Source: an uncultured Bacteroidales bacterium
Lineage (GTDB): Bacteria > Bacteroidota > Bacteroidia > Bacteroidales > Paludibacteraceae
NCBI GenBank assembly: GCA_946403215.1
Contig: CAMIZG010000003.1
Span: 41,393-105,392 of the forward strand
Reading direction: 5' to 3'
DNA: 64,000 nt
Below, piece by piece: positions 49,997 through 60,543 of this stretch. The notes beneath the pieces were generated by a model that worked only from the letters and a program-made list of their open reading frames with translations, ran no database searches and had not been told where the DNA came from. The position numbers and the translations under genes are program-made. Each line of letters begins with the position of its first letter. Position 1 is the stretch's first letter.

Positions 49997-52540
49997 TCAT
50001 TTGGCCGATTCTACCCAGTATACTCCCCCCTGCTGCACTACTAAACCGGTGTATCCTGCGCGAACGGGCAGTCCGAGAACGGTGAACATCGGTTTATTGG
50101 GATCGAAGGGCTGCTGCCGTGTCTGCTCGAGTGCATCTGGTTTGGGTGTAGTGATGAACTCGGTCAGTGCCTCGGGGTGTCCTTGATTGTTGATGCGGTA
50201 CAGTGCGCGCATTGCTTTCGTTATGCCTGTTGTGGGGTTATTGACCGTTATGGTGCCGTACAACGCATCGGATGGCGAGACGTTCACCTTGTTGAAATCC
50301 GCTGATCCGAATCCTGACAGCGCGGGTCCGCCTGTCTCGTCAAGTTGCTTGCCGAACTTGATTGTCCCCGTACGTCTGTCAGCCGCCGCAGCGGGAGTGA
50401 GTGAGCGTGCGTGCACCGCGGCCTGGAAACTTATCATGGCAGTCTCGGCACCGATGATAGGCGTCGCGCCTTCGGCTACGAACTTCCCGTCACCCATGAT
50501 GATCAGATCGCCATGTGATGCGAGCACGGTGTCCGCCTTGATGGACGATGTCTCGCGCAACATGAGCGTCAACGGGTCAGCGCAATCGTAGTGGATAGCC
50601 GTGGCAACTCCTGTAAGAGTCAGGCCACTCATGGTGAGGATGTTTTCCTCGATGTTATATACCAGCTTGCCGTCGGCGAACACATCGACCTGAGCAAGCA
50701 GGATATTGGGGTTAGCGGGGTCGAGGATGCTCACCTGTTGTCCGAGCACGGTCAGCGAGGGCGGTGCGGCCAGCACCTCAATCTTGCCGGTGATGATCTC
50801 TATGCGCGATGATTGGCTGTTGACCTTGTAGTTCTGGATACGTCCTGTAACGCGCACCTTGGCCCCCAGGGTGAGGAGCGCCGCCAGTTCGGCTGTGCAC
50901 TCCGCATGATACACGAGCAACTGATGATCCATATTACGCTCATTGCTCATCCAGATGCTAATGTCGCCGTACTGGGGTTTGTAGTTCTCCTGTATGCCTG
51001 ATACGTAGCCCGTGACCACGTACATATCCTGGCCTGCCTGTCCCTGGCTGAGCGACTTGCCGTAGGTCACCGCCTCATCCACATCCACCTCGTGGCTGGG
51101 CACCGTGACAGCTCCGGAGATGATCTGTATGGCGCCGTCCTTGATCTCTATCAGGTCGTTGTGGCGTCCGAGGTGGCCTGTAATCTTCACCTTCGAACCT
51201 TTCTGTACAGTCACTCCGTGTGGCATAACGCCGTGGTAAACGTAGAACGTCCAGGTGGTGCTGTTGGAGTCGTCCATCCAGAACGACATCCCATCGCTTG
51301 TCTTCCACTCGACCATATAGCCCGTGACGGACAGCGTGATCGGCGATATACTGTCCGGAGCAAAGGTCTGTCCGTACTCCTTGGCATCAATGCAGCTGAG
51401 CTGGTCACCATCCTTGGGTTCGCTGATCACGTCGAAGATTAGCGGTACAGCGGCACCGGATGCATCCGTGGCTTCAATCACCAACTGGGCGTTCAGGCGG
51501 AAGCGGTTGGTGGTGTTCTCGGCATGCAGATTAACATCGTACAGATGCCTGTACTTTGTATCGCGTCCGGCGTAGGTCAAGGTGATGTATCCGCCTGTCA
51601 GACTGACGGTCTTGCCGTCCTGGGTCAGTTGCCATCCTTGCTGGTAGGCATGCGTGCCGCCTATGGCGTACAGTTGCTCACTTGGCCAACTCACCAGTAG
51701 TGCATCAGCGCCATCGGTAGTAGAGGCTGCTATCGTCAGTTGCCAACTGCCGTCCAGACGTTTGGCGGAGGCATTCGTCCACTCCAACCACTTGATCGGC
51801 TTGCCGCTCACCAGACTGGCGAGCCAACCGGTGTTCAGCTCGACGAAGCGTTCGGATGTAGTGCTGTTGGTGTATATCTCCAGCGCAGGCGTATAAACGA
51901 TCACCTCGTCGCCCTCCTCAAACTCTATGCTCTGCGCGCCGGTGTACGCTACGTTGTTCAGGCCTTTTATCCTGTATGCCTTGGCGCTGTCCGCGGGGTT
52001 GGTGGTACTGATGAGCCAGAAGATGATGTTGCCGTAACTTGCCGCGCCGCTCACATCCATGTGCGCCACTCTGCCCTTCACGTAGCATGCGCCCGACCAG
52101 CCGGACTCCACCTTGGCTTTGGCTTCGCTCACGTCCAGGGTGTCAATCTTTTCCGTATTGCGTTCGATGATGGTCACGTCGCCGTTCTTGATCTCTGCTG
52201 TGCCGTTGTAGTTGTAAATCTTGCCTAACAGACTGATCTTGTCGCCTACAGCGAGTGCATCTTGCCCGGGCAGGTTGCACCAGTAGCCTTGCAGGGTACG
52301 AGTCGTACCCTTTTGGTCATCCATATAGAAAGTCTGCTGATAGACGGACGCATCGGTTCGCGACGGACTGATTGTTCCGTTCGTGTAGGTCACGTAGCCG
52401 GTCACCAGATAGGTATCCGTTGTCTCCTCGCCCGCGGTAGCCGGCATCGCGGCGACCGCTTCGGCACAGGTCACTTCAATCTGCGCAGTCGCCGCGGCTG
52501 CAACAAGAATCATTGCTGATAAGGTCATCCACTTTTTCAT
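49997..52540 (-). CDS. large exported protein with four OB-fold-like repeats
   Basis: An 847-residue protein with a signal peptide (MKKWMTLSAMILVAAAATAQ). Four OB-fold-like units share the pattern VTGYV...GD/GxKVxxxG...NxxxEIKxGxI. They lie at about residues 25-135, 140-255, 400-490 and 495-605. A hydrophobic Ala-rich and beta-rich C-terminus follows, ending in a beta-sandwich-like module (GLPVRAGYTGLVVQQGGVYWV) that looks like a cell-surface sorting or capping segment. Ligand unknown. Similar OB-repeat proteins are surface lipoproteins or nuclease-associated in Bacteroidota. Confidence 0.7.
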   Translation of the reverse strand: MKKWMTLSAMILVAAAATAQIEVTCAEAVAAMPATAGEETTDTYLVTGYVTYTNGTISPSRTDASVYQQTFYMDDQKGTTRTLQGYWCNLPGQDALAVGDKISLLGKIYNYNGTAEIKNGDVTIIERNTEKIDTLDVSEAKAKVESGWSGACYVKGRVAHMDVSGAASYGNIIFWLISTTNPADSAKAYRIKGLNNVAYTGAQSIEFEEGDEVIVYTPALEIYTNSTTSERFVELNTGWLASLVSGKPIKWLEWTNASAKRLDGSWQLTIAASTTDGADALLVSWPSEQLYAIGGTHAYQQGWQLTQDGKTVSLTGGYITLTYAGRDTKYRHLYDVNLHAENTTNRFRLNAQLVIEATDASGAAVPLIFDVISEPKDGDQLSCIDAKEYGQTFAPDSISPITLSVTGYMVEWKTSDGMSFWMDDSNSTTWTFYVYHGVMPHGVTVQKGSKVKITGHLGRHNDLIEIKDGAIQIISGAVTVPSHEVDVDEAVTYGKSLSQGQAGQDMYVVTGYVSGIQENYKPQYGDISIWMSNERNMDHQLLVYHAECTAELAALLTLGAKVRVTGRIQNYKVNSQSSRIEIITGKIEVLAAPPSLTVLGQQVSILDPANPNILLAQVDVFADGKLVYNIEENILTMSGLTLTGVATAIHYDCADPLTLMLRETSSIKADTVLASHGDLIIMGDGKFVAEGATPIIGAETAMISFQAAVHARSLTPAAAADRRTGTIKFGKQLDETGGPALSGFGSADFNKVNVSPSDALYGTITVNNPTTGITKAMRALYRINNQGHPEALTEFITTPKPDALEQTRQQPFDPNKPMFTVLGLPVRAGYTGLVVQQGGVYWVESAK

Positions 52541-52579
52541 AGCATGAACATGTTTGGTTGGGTTATCTGTTTACGCATG

Positions 52580-52611
52580 CAAAGATACAATATAAATTAT
52601 GACATTTGCAT
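52580..52611 (-). promoter_or_regulatory. probable promoter of the OB-repeat protein gene
   Basis: TATCTTTG on the minus strand at 52580-52587; the -33 region (52608-52611) matches poorly. Confidence 0.45.
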
Positions 52612-52646
52612 ACATTTTGGCAAAAAAAGTTATTGTATTACGCACA

Positions 52647-53735
52647 TCACTCAGCTTGGAAGGCGTTCCAGCCTTGTGCGGTGAGAGGCAGTGGGTTGCC
52701 GTTGCGTGGTATGAGTCGGAGGTTGGCGGGTTGGTCGGGTTGGACGGACTCGTACTCGGCTGGTGTGATGTGCCCGATGATATAGACATCATCGAGTGGC
52801 ACGAGTTTCTCGTAGTCATGGATATCGCAGGTGAAGAGCAACTCATAATCCTCTCCTCCGTTGAGTGCGCAGGTGACGATGTTCAGATTCATCTCCTCGG
52901 CGAGTGCAGCCGCCTGGTAGTCAATGGGCAGTTTGTCCTCGTAGATATCACAGCCTACCTTCGACTGCGTGCAGATGTGGAAGAGCTCTGACGACAGTCC
53001 GTCGGATATATCCATCATAGCTGTGGGGCGGATGCCGGCTTTGCGTAATGCCTGAACGATATCCAAGCGTGCCTCGGGGCGGAGTTGTCGCTCCAGGAGA
53101 TACTCTCGTCCTTCGAATTTCTCCTGAATGGCATCGTCGTGCTCGGTGGCCTTGGCGAGGTTACCGTGCTGCGTATTACGGAAGACGCGGAGTTCGCGTT
53201 CGAGGAGTTGGAGCCCGAGATACGCCGATCCGAGGTTACCCGTGACGCAGATGAGGTCGTTGGGTTTGGCACCGTTGCGATAGACGATGTCCTGCTCATC
53301 GGCTACGCCGAGGCAGGTGATGGCGATGGTCAGTCCGTTGACGGAGGCGCAGGTGTCGCCACCGACGAGGTCAATCTTATACTGCTCGCACGCGATGCGT
53401 ACACCTGCGTAGAACTCCTCCAGATCCTCGACAGAGAAGCGCGAGGACACGCCCAAGCCGACAGTGATCTGCGTGGGGGTGGCGTTCATGGCGCATATAT
53501 CCGACACATTGACTGCCACGGATTTGTAGCCCAGATGGCGGAGCGGAACATATTCGAGATTGAAATGAATGCCTTCGAGCAGCAGGTCGGTGGTGACCAA
53601 CGTTCTTTTCCCTTCATGATTGAGCACAGCGGCATCGTCGCCTACGGCGTAGAGAGTGGAGGGTTGAACATTCTTAATACCGGATGTGAGGTGACGGATC
53701 AGTCCGAATTCGCCAAGTTGGGAGATTGGAGTCAT
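52647..53735 (-). CDS. thiL: thiamine-phosphate kinase
   Basis: A 362-residue ThiL, ATP-dependent phosphorylation of thiamine phosphate to the cofactor used by Dxs. Motifs: GDDAAVL at the N-terminus, TTDLLLEGIHF, VNVSDICAMNA, VGGDTC, MDISDGLSSEL and GGEDYELLFT. Complete. A tandem tract (53737-53774) lies in its upstream region inside the promoter spacing. Confidence 0.95.
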   Translation of the reverse strand: MTPISQLGEFGLIRHLTSGIKNVQPSTLYAVGDDAAVLNHEGKRTLVTTDLLLEGIHFNLEYVPLRHLGYKSVAVNVSDICAMNATPTQITVGLGVSSRFSVEDLEEFYAGVRIACEQYKIDLVGGDTCASVNGLTIAITCLGVADEQDIVYRNGAKPNDLICVTGNLGSAYLGLQLLERELRVFRNTQHGNLAKATEHDDAIQEKFEGREYLLERQLRPEARLDIVQALRKAGIRPTAMMDISDGLSSELFHICTQSKVGCDIYEDKLPIDYQAAALAEEMNLNIVTCALNGGEDYELLFTCDIHDYEKLVPLDDVYIIGHITPAEYESVQPDQPANLRLIPRNGNPLPLTAQGWNAFQAE

Positions 53736-53736
53736 A

Positions 53737-53774
53737 TAATTTACGATTTGACAATTGACAATTTACAATTGGTG
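53737..53774. repeat. tandem tract upstream of thiL
   Basis: Near-repeats of TTTGACAATTGACAATTTAC, directly before the thiL start. Confidence 0.75.
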
Positions 53775-53778
53775 AATG

Positions 53779-53810
53779 CAAAGATACAACTTTTTTTTGA
53801 CAAATGCAAA
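53779..53810 (-). promoter_or_regulatory. promoter of thiL
   Basis: On the minus strand TTTG (53807-53810), 20-base spacer, TATCTTTG (53779-53786): exact match. Confidence 0.85.
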
Positions 53811-53826
53811 AATATCTTGAGAAATA

Positions 53827-53858
53827 TTTGGAAATGTCATTTTTTTTTCATAACTTTG
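53827..53858 (+). promoter_or_regulatory. promoter of the nucleosidase-like gene
   Basis: TTTG 53827-53830, 20-base spacer, TAACTTTG 53851-53858: exact match; the thiL promoter is divergent and 17 bases away. Confidence 0.85.
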
Positions 53859-53884
53859 TAGGCGAAATAGAAAAAAGAGCAAAA

Positions 53885-54370
53885 ATGCGAACCATATTAA
53901 TTGCTGAAGACAGCGAGCGTAAACTCGTTGAGGAGTACTTGCCGGGTGAGACGAACATCCTGGTGACGGGTGTGGGGGCGCTGAACGTGCTGCGTGCGTT
54001 GAGCGACCTGCCGAAGGACACGGAGATTGTGAACGTGGGTTATGCGGGGAGTGCTAACTACGCTATCGGCACAGTGGTTGAAGTGACGGAGAGCCGTCTG
54101 CACCATCCCAATGTGACATACCCCGAACCGCGAATGATGCTCAAGCCGGTGGAGGATCTGTTCTTCCGGGCACTGACGCCGACGCAGGCTGTATGCTACT
54201 CGAATACGGATTTTGTGCTGGCATCACCGTATAAGGACTGCGTGTTCGACATGGAACTAGCATATATCTGCGCGCAGGGATTCACCAACGTGAGCGCCAT
54301 CAAGGTTGTGTCGGACAACCTGTCGCTGCACGACTACAGGGAGTTCGGCAGTGGCGTGGAAGCCCGCTGA
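53885..54370 (+). CDS. nucleosidase-like protein (PNP/MTAN superfamily, short)
   Basis: A 161-residue protein with the superfamily's VTGVGALNVLRAL and IVNVGYAGSANY near the N-terminus and FDMELAYICAQ (the nucleoside-binding Met-Glu) near the C-terminus, followed by VVSDN. It is shorter than typical MTA/SAH nucleosidases (about 230), so it may be a compact nucleosidase of unknown specificity. The start at 53885 is chosen after the promoter at 53827-53858. A tract (54373-54395, CTGATAACTGATAAC) follows. Confidence 0.8.
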   Translation: MRTILIAEDSERKLVEEYLPGETNILVTGVGALNVLRALSDLPKDTEIVNVGYAGSANYAIGTVVEVTESRLHHPNVTYPEPRMMLKPVEDLFFRALTPTQAVCYSNTDFVLASPYKDCVFDMELAYICAQGFTNVSAIKVVSDNLSLHDYREFGSGVEAR

Positions 54371-54409
54371 GGCACTGATAACTGATAACTATAAAACACT
54401 AATAATCAT

Positions 54410-56170
54410 ATGGCTTACAAATGGACATTTACCACCATTGGTGGGAACACTCGCGTACATGTAGCGAAAGGTGAGGACTTTCGTCATTTAGGCGAATTGG
54501 ATGAGAAGATGTGGACGGTGCTCAGCTGCCCGACCACCGGTCTGGAGATCAGCGATGAGACGCTCAAGTTGCTGGACACCGACCACGACGGCAAGATCCG
54601 TGTGGATGAGGTGATTGGTGCAGCCAACTACCTGTGCGCCGTACTGCGTAACCCCGACGTACTGCTGGAGGAGAAGGACGAGCTGAAGATCGCCGATCTG
54701 AACGAGGAGAACGCCGATGCCAAGCAGATGGCCGACATTGCCCGCAAGATCGTAGGCAAGGATGAAACGATCACCCTGGCCGCAGCGCAAGCCGCTGTAG
54801 CCGCCATTGCCGTGGAGCAGAAACCGCTGCCCGAAGCACCGCTGGCTGCTGATGTGATCGCCGCCGTACATGCTAACGAGGCGGAGTACAATGCATGGTT
54901 CCGCGCTGCCGAGCTGGAGAAGATGGGTCTGGCATTGACAGATCCGGAGAAGCAGCCGAAGATCAGCGACAAGGACTGGAAAAAGCTGTCGGCTCAGGTA
55001 GCAGCCTACGAGGCCGAGGTAGCCGCTATCACCGCTGAGAATCAGGCTGCTGTGGATGCTGCTACAGGCGAGTACAAGCCGCTGATCAAGCTGCTGTACC
55101 TGAAGAGGGATTTCTACACGCTGCTGAAGAACTACATCTCGTTCCAGGACTTCTACAACAAAGAGATCAAGGCAATCTTCCAGTGCGGTCGTCTGGTGAT
55201 TGACCAGCGCGCCTGCGAACTGTGCGTCAAGGTAGCCGACGCGGGTAAGATGGCCGCCGAGGCAGGCAAGTCAGGTATGTACCTGCTGTTCTGCGACTGC
55301 GAGAACAAGGCACAAGGCAAGAAGATGTCGATAGTAGCCGCCATGACTCAGGGCGACATCCACAACCTGGAGGTAGGTAAGAACTGCATCTTCTACGACC
55401 GCAACGGTCTGGATTATGATGCAGTAGTAACGAAGATCATCGACAACCCGATCAGTATTCGTCAAGCCTTCTGGACACCGTACCGCAAGTTTGCCAACTG
55501 GGTATCTGATTTGGTAAACAAATCCGTTGCCGAGAAAGAAAGCAAGGGTCTGGAGGACATGAAGGCCAACGCCACAGCAGCCACCGAGAAAGCCAAAGAG
55601 AACGCCGAGAAAGGCAAGGCCGCAGAGCCCGCTAAGCCGGCCTTCGACATTGCCAAGTTCGCCGGTATATTTGCAGCCATTGGTATGGCGTTAGGCATGA
55701 TCGGTACGGCACTCGCCGCCGTAGCCGGTGGTTTGGCTGACCTGAAGTGGTGGCAACTGCTGATCGTGTTCGTATGTATCATGCTGGTGATCAGTGGTCC
55801 GTCGATGCTCTTGGCATATTTCAAGCTCCGCCGCCGCAACCTGGCACCGGTACTCAACGCCAACGGCTGGGCAGTAAACGCCGAGGCTATCATCAACGTG
55901 CCGTTCGGCGTAACGCTGACATCGCAGGCTAAGTTCCCGCTGGTGAAAGCCAAAGACCCGTTCAAGAAAGGTATGTCCGTTTGGGCTAAACTACTGATCA
56001 CGCTGTGCGTCATTCTGCTTCTGTGCTGCGGCATAGGCTGCTACATGTACTTTACCCGGACCGGATTCTTTGCCCCCAAGGCTGAGACCGAGGTTGTAGT
56101 GGAGGCACCTGCCCAGGAGACTGAGGCAGCTGTGGATACAGAGGAAGCACCTGCAGAGAGCGCCGAGTAA
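54410..56170 (+). CDS. membrane protein with one EF-hand
   Basis: A 586-residue protein of unknown function. A perfect 12-residue EF-hand loop lies at D56-E67 ([12 protein letters not shown]), predicted to bind calcium. A long Ala/Glu-rich helical region (about 100-340) with coiled-coil character follows, then an Ala/Lys linker. Two or more membrane helices follow at about 430-475, with a last one near 525-545 ([20 protein letters not shown]), and a Glu-rich tail. The next gene, an M23 peptidase, starts two bases after its stop, so a cell-envelope role is suggested by context only. Confidence 0.8.
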   Translation: MAYKWTFTTIGGNTRVHVAKGEDFRHLGELDEKMWTVLSCPTTGLEISDETLKLLDTDHDGKIRVDEVIGAANYLCAVLRNPDVLLEEKDELKIADLNEENADAKQMADIARKIVGKDETITLAAAQAAVAAIAVEQKPLPEAPLAADVIAAVHANEAEYNAWFRAAELEKMGLALTDPEKQPKISDKDWKKLSAQVAAYEAEVAAITAENQAAVDAATGEYKPLIKLLYLKRDFYTLLKNYISFQDFYNKEIKAIFQCGRLVIDQRACELCVKVADAGKMAAEAGKSGMYLLFCDCENKAQGKKMSIVAAMTQGDIHNLEVGKNCIFYDRNGLDYDAVVTKIIDNPISIRQAFWTPYRKFANWVSDLVNKSVAEKESKGLEDMKANATAATEKAKENAEKGKAAEPAKPAFDIAKFAGIFAAIGMALGMIGTALAAVAGGLADLKWWQLLIVFVCIMLVISGPSMLLAYFKLRRRNLAPVLNANGWAVNAEAIINVPFGVTLTSQAKFPLVKAKDPFKKGMSVWAKLLITLCVILLLCCGIGCYMYFTRTGFFAPKAETEVVVEAPAQETEAAVDTEEAPAESAE

Positions 56171-56171
56171 G

Positions 56172-57215
56172 ATGAGCCGGCAACGAATGCTCCTGCTGCT
56201 ATGGGTGGCACTGCTGCCCATGGCAGGTGTTTGGGCACGCAAGCCCAAGCACGTAAAAGAGCCTCCTGTCGTAGAGCAGGAGGTCGCTGTGGAAGAGACG
56301 GACACGACTGATCTGGATATACACGACGATTTTGAAGCGATGACCGAGGGCATGCCTGTTGGTGTGCTGTCGCGGTTGGTGGGCGATACTCTGTTCGTGA
56401 ACTGTACACAGGACGAGTTGCCGCGCTTCCTGATCGTGATGACCGACGATGGCGAGAGTCAGTACCGACTGATGCCTGCCATGCTATGGGGCGACACATC
56501 GAGCACGCACCCGGCCGACAGTATATATCCGCTCTGGATGAATACGCGCGTCAATCCGTACCAGACACCCGTTGACAGCCTGAAGGACAGCATACCTGTA
56601 TCGCTGAAGGGATTTGTGTACCCGCTCAAGAACCTGACGTATGTTACGTCGGGCTTCGGGTTCAGGAAGTACCGCTTCCACTACGGCATTGATGTGAAGG
56701 TGCAAGTGGGCGACTCGATCCGTGCCTCGTGGGACGGACAGGTGCGTATAGTAGGCTGGGACCCAAGGGGTTACGGTTATTACGTGCTGATCCGTCACGA
56801 CAATGGTCTGGAGACCATTTACGGTCACCTGTCGCGTCCGCTGCTGGAGGAGAACGAACGTATCTATGCGGGTGAGGTGCTAGGCTTGGGCGGCAACACT
56901 GGGCGCTCCACAGGCAGCCATCTGCATTACGAAATCCGCTATCTCGGCAACGCCATTGACCCGGCGACCATAGTGGATTTTGAACACGGCACACTGCGCG
57001 CGCCGGAGGATTACCTGATAACGAAGAAAGGTACCTTCAAGCACAACGAGGAGATCAAGCAACTCAAGCAGGCGCAGTACCACAAGGTGCGTCAGGGCGA
57101 TACATTGTCTGGTATCGCGCGCCGCTACCACACATCGGTCCGGACGCTGTGCAAACTGAACAATATCAAAGAGACATCTATCCTGCGTCTCGGACAAAGG
57201 ATTAGAGTTAGGTAA
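56172..57215 (+). CDS. M23 family metallopeptidase with LysM domain
   Basis: A 347-residue envelope peptidase: signal peptide ([16 protein letters not shown]), then an M23 LytM-type domain with HYGIDVK (His and Asp ligands), GHLSRPL and SHLHYEIRY (catalytic His and ligand). A C-terminal LysM ([23 protein letters not shown]) follows. All zinc ligands are present, so an active peptidoglycan endopeptidase is likely. Confidence 0.92.
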   Translation: MSRQRMLLLLWVALLPMAGVWARKPKHVKEPPVVEQEVAVEETDTTDLDIHDDFEAMTEGMPVGVLSRLVGDTLFVNCTQDELPRFLIVMTDDGESQYRLMPAMLWGDTSSTHPADSIYPLWMNTRVNPYQTPVDSLKDSIPVSLKGFVYPLKNLTYVTSGFGFRKYRFHYGIDVKVQVGDSIRASWDGQVRIVGWDPRGYGYYVLIRHDNGLETIYGHLSRPLLEENERIYAGEVLGLGGNTGRSTGSHLHYEIRYLGNAIDPATIVDFEHGTLRAPEDYLITKKGTFKHNEEIKQLKQAQYHKVRQGDTLSGIARRYHTSVRTLCKLNNIKETSILRLGQRIRVR

Positions 57216-57230
57216 TTGATAACAAGTAAT

Positions 57231-60200
57231 ATGGAAAAACAATTTAAGTTGTGGAATGTGATTGTTGGCTGGATAGTGTTTGCCATCGCAGCCGCCACGT
57301 ATCTGCTGACTATCGAGCCCACTGCCTCGTTCTGGGACTGCGGTGAGTTCATCTCATCTGCCGACAAGTTGGATGTAGGCCACCCGCCCGGAGCACCGTT
57401 CTTCATGCTGATGGGGCACTTCTTCTCGCTGTTTGCGAGCGACGCATCGCATGTAGCGATGTGCGTGAATGCTTTGTCGGCACTGGCGTCGGCGTTCACT
57501 ATTCTGTTCCTGTTCTGGACGATCACCGCGCTGGCTAAGAAGCTCGTGGCACCGGACAGCGTAGCGCACATCATCGCCCTGCTGGGTGCTGGGGTGGTAG
57601 GTGCGTTGGCCTACACGTTCAGCGACACGTTCTGGTTCTCGGCCGTGGAAGGCGAGGTGTACGCCTCATCGTCGCTGTTCACCGCCGTGGTGTTCTGGCT
57701 GATACTCAAGTGGTACGACCAGGCGGACGAAGAGGGTTCGGACAAGTGGCTGATACTCATCGCATACCTGATGGGACTGAGCATAGGTGTGCACCTGCTC
57801 AACCTTCTGACGATTCCCGCCATCGTGCTGGTGTACTACTTCCGCAAGTACACCTTCTCGTGGGGCGGAGTGTGCCTGGCGATGCTGGCATCGGTAGGCA
57901 TCCTGGCGTTCGTGCTGTATGGTATTATCCCGGGCGTGCCGACTATCGCCGGATGGTTTGAGTTGGCGTTCGTCAATGGTCTGGGGCTGCCGTTCAACAC
58001 AGGTCTGGCAGTATATATCGTACTGCTGGCAGCCGCACTCGTTTGGGCTGTGGTGAGCACGTCCAAAGCTAATGGCCAACAGCCTATAGCCAATGGCCAA
58101 ATCATCGCTTTCCTCTGCGCCTTCACACTGGCCGGTACACCGTTCTTGAGAGAGAGCGCATTGCTTGGTGTGGTAATCGTGGCTATACTGGCTGCGCTGC
58201 TGTTCGCAAAGAAAGAGCTCGTATCGCCGCGTCTGCTGAACACCGCCAGCCTGATGATCGCTGTGATCATCATCGGATACAGCTCGTATGCCGCACTGGT
58301 TATCCGTTCGAACGCCGACACCCCGATGGACCAGAACAGTCCGGACAACGTGTTCTCGCTCAAGTACTACCTTAACCGCGAACAGTACGGCGATACGCCG
58401 CTGCTGTACGGTCAGACCTACAATGCACCCGTTGAGCTGGAGATCAAGGGAAACATGTGCATACCTGTGGAGAAACAAGGAAATGCGCAGTACGCACCCG
58501 CACCGCGCGTGGAGGGTGAGAAAGACCACTACGCCATCACCGGCTACAAGACGCAGTACGTATATATGAAGGAGTTCATGATGTTGTTCCCACGCATGTG
58601 GTCGAGCCAGGGCTCGCACGTGAATGCCTACAAGGAGTGGGCAGACATCAAGGGACGCAAGGTGCGTTACGACTACTGCGGTCAGCAGAAGACCGAGTAC
58701 GTGCCTACCTTTGGCGAGAACCTCAGATTCTTCTTCCGCTACCAGGTACACTATATGTACTGGCGGTACTTCATGTGGAACTTCTCCGGTCGCCAGAACG
58801 ACCTGCAAGGTTACGGAGAGATACACAAAGGCAACTGGATCACCGGTTTCCACGCTATCGACAACGCGATGCTTGGCGACCAGGATGCTTTGCCTGCCGA
58901 ACTGCGTGAGAACAAAGGGCACAACGTGTATTACATGCTGCCGCTGCTGTTGGGTCTGATCGGTCTGATCTGGCAAGCGACAAAGACTAACCAGCGTCAG
59001 GAGAAAACCGGTGGCATCATGAAGACCATCACCGACTATGTCGGCCTGCGTTCGTTCACCATCACGGCGCTGCTGTTCCTGCTGACTGGTCTGGCTATCG
59101 TCGTTTATCTGAACCAGACGCCCTACCAGCCGCGTGAGCGTGACTACGCTTATGCAGGCTCGTTCTACGCGTTCTGCATCTGGATTGGTTTCGGCGTGCT
59201 GGCACTGATTGATAGCGCCATGCAGTCAATCAAGTCGGAGGGAGGCAAGACGCTGGCGGCATTGGCTGTGACCGTTGTTACGATGGGCGTGCCGGCACTG
59301 ATGGCGCAGCAGAACTGGGACGATCACGACCGCTCGCAGCGCTACGTATGCCGCGACTTTGGCGCTAACTACCTGAAGTCCTGCAAGCCGAACGGCATCA
59401 TCTTCTCCAACGGCGACAACGATACCTTCCCCCTGTGGTACAACCAGGAGGTAGAGGGTGTTGGCACTGACCTCAGGGTGTGCAACCTGTCGTACCTCCA
59501 GACCGACTGGTACATCTCGCAGATGAAGCGTCCCTACTACGACTCGCCTGCCCTGCCGATCACATGGGAGTACAAGGACTTCATGCCCGGCACGAATGAG
59601 GTTGTCTGGACGGACAACCGTCTCGGGCAGCCGCTGGAGGTTAGCAAGGCCTTCCAGTTCCTGCGCTCCGACGACCCGAAGACCAAGAACCGCGAGGGCG
59701 AGAACTACCTGCCCTCCGACCAGCTCTATGTGCTCGCACCCGACAGCAGCCAGATCCTGATGAAGAAAGCCCGTCGGTTCACGCGCTCGGAGATGATGAT
59801 CATGGAGATGCTCGCGCAGAACAAGTGGGAGCGACCGATGTACTTCGCCGTGAGCGTGGGACCAGACTACTATATGGGGCTGGAGCCGTACTTCGAGTGC
59901 ACCGGTATGGCGTACAAGATCACGCCTAACCGCTCGCCTAACAACCAGCCGCGCGTAGCCGTGGAGGAGATGTACGACAACATGATGAACAAGTTCGAGT
60001 ACGGCAACTGCAAGGCCGAAGGCATCTATCTGGACGAGAACACCATGCGCATGTGCCGCACGCACCGGATGATGTTCGCTCAGTTGGCCGAGGTGCTCGT
60101 CAACCGCAAGGATTACGAGCGTGCCACCGCCGTTCTGGACAAGGCATTTGAAGAACTGCCCGGCACGAACGTCAGATACGACTACACCGCTGCCTCCATG

Positions 60201-60446
60201 GCGATGCTATACGTTCGCATGGGAGAGAAGGAGAAAGCCGAGCCTATCCTGCGCGACGTAGCACAGACCTGCAGCGAATATCTGCTCTGGGGCAAGACGC
60301 TGAGCAAGGAGCACCGCAAGGCGATGAAGTCCACCATCGAGCACCACGACGCTGTACTCGGTTATATCCTGCAGCAATGCGAACGCAACGGCATGCACGA
60401 GATCGTGGAGGATTATTTCCCCATTTACAACCAGGCCGGAATGTAA
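57231..60446 (+). CDS. DUF2723 multi-pass membrane protein
   Basis: A 1071-residue protein whose N-terminal DUF2723 domain (LTIEPTASFWDCGEFISSADKL, HPPGAPFFMLMGHFFSLF) resembles protein O-mannosyltransferase-like GT-C enzymes and has about a dozen membrane helices. A large soluble C-terminal part follows (DRSQRYVCRDFGANYLKSC; tetratricopeptide-like end). It may glycosylate or process exported substrates; the substrate is unknown. The ATG at 57231 is preferred. A tract at 58064-58101 encodes KANGQQPIANGQII inside the membrane domain. Confidence 0.9.
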   Translation: MEKQFKLWNVIVGWIVFAIAAATYLLTIEPTASFWDCGEFISSADKLDVGHPPGAPFFMLMGHFFSLFASDASHVAMCVNALSALASAFTILFLFWTITALAKKLVAPDSVAHIIALLGAGVVGALAYTFSDTFWFSAVEGEVYASSSLFTAVVFWLILKWYDQADEEGSDKWLILIAYLMGLSIGVHLLNLLTIPAIVLVYYFRKYTFSWGGVCLAMLASVGILAFVLYGIIPGVPTIAGWFELAFVNGLGLPFNTGLAVYIVLLAAALVWAVVSTSKANGQQPIANGQIIAFLCAFTLAGTPFLRESALLGVVIVAILAALLFAKKELVSPRLLNTASLMIAVIIIGYSSYAALVIRSNADTPMDQNSPDNVFSLKYYLNREQYGDTPLLYGQTYNAPVELEIKGNMCIPVEKQGNAQYAPAPRVEGEKDHYAITGYKTQYVYMKEFMMLFPRMWSSQGSHVNAYKEWADIKGRKVRYDYCGQQKTEYVPTFGENLRFFFRYQVHYMYWRYFMWNFSGRQNDLQGYGEIHKGNWITGFHAIDNAMLGDQDALPAELRENKGHNVYYMLPLLLGLIGLIWQATKTNQRQEKTGGIMKTITDYVGLRSFTITALLFLLTGLAIVVYLNQTPYQPRERDYAYAGSFYAFCIWIGFGVLALIDSAMQSIKSEGGKTLAALAVTVVTMGVPALMAQQNWDDHDRSQRYVCRDFGANYLKSCKPNGIIFSNGDNDTFPLWYNQEVEGVGTDLRVCNLSYLQTDWYISQMKRPYYDSPALPITWEYKDFMPGTNEVVWTDNRLGQPLEVSKAFQFLRSDDPKTKNREGENYLPSDQLYVLAPDSSQILMKKARRFTRSEMMIMEMLAQNKWERPMYFAVSVGPDYYMGLEPYFECTGMAYKITPNRSPNNQPRVAVEEMYDNMMNKFEYGNCKAEGIYLDENTMRMCRTHRMMFAQLAEVLVNRKDYERATAVLDKAFEELPGTNVRYDYTAASMAMLYVRMGEKEKAEPILRDVAQTCSEYLLWGKTLSKEHRKAMKSTIEHHDAVLGYILQQCERNGMHEIVEDYFPIYNQAGM
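58064..58101 (+). repeat. tandem tract in the DUF2723 gene
   Basis: Near-repeats of AATGGCCAACAGCCTATAGC ending in CAATGGCCAA; in frame. Confidence 0.7.
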
Positions 60447-60466
60447 GCCATTGGCCATGACTTGAT

Positions 60467-60498
60467 ACAAAAAACGACCCGTCGAGGTCGTTTTTTGT
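60467..60498. terminator. bidirectional terminator after the DUF2723 gene
   Basis: ACAAAAAACGACC (60467-60479) pairs with GGTCGTTTTTTGT (60486-60498) around a 6-base loop, giving A- and T-runs on both strands. Confidence 0.92.
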
Positions 60499-60543
60499 GT
60501 TTGCGCCATCCGTTTTCCGGGGTTTATCGTACATATCCTGTTC

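Noticed and set aside
57666..58976. A 436-codon minus-strand frame opposite DUF2723
   Set aside because: GC-rich codon use on the real strand opens such frames; the product is low-quality and matches nothing.
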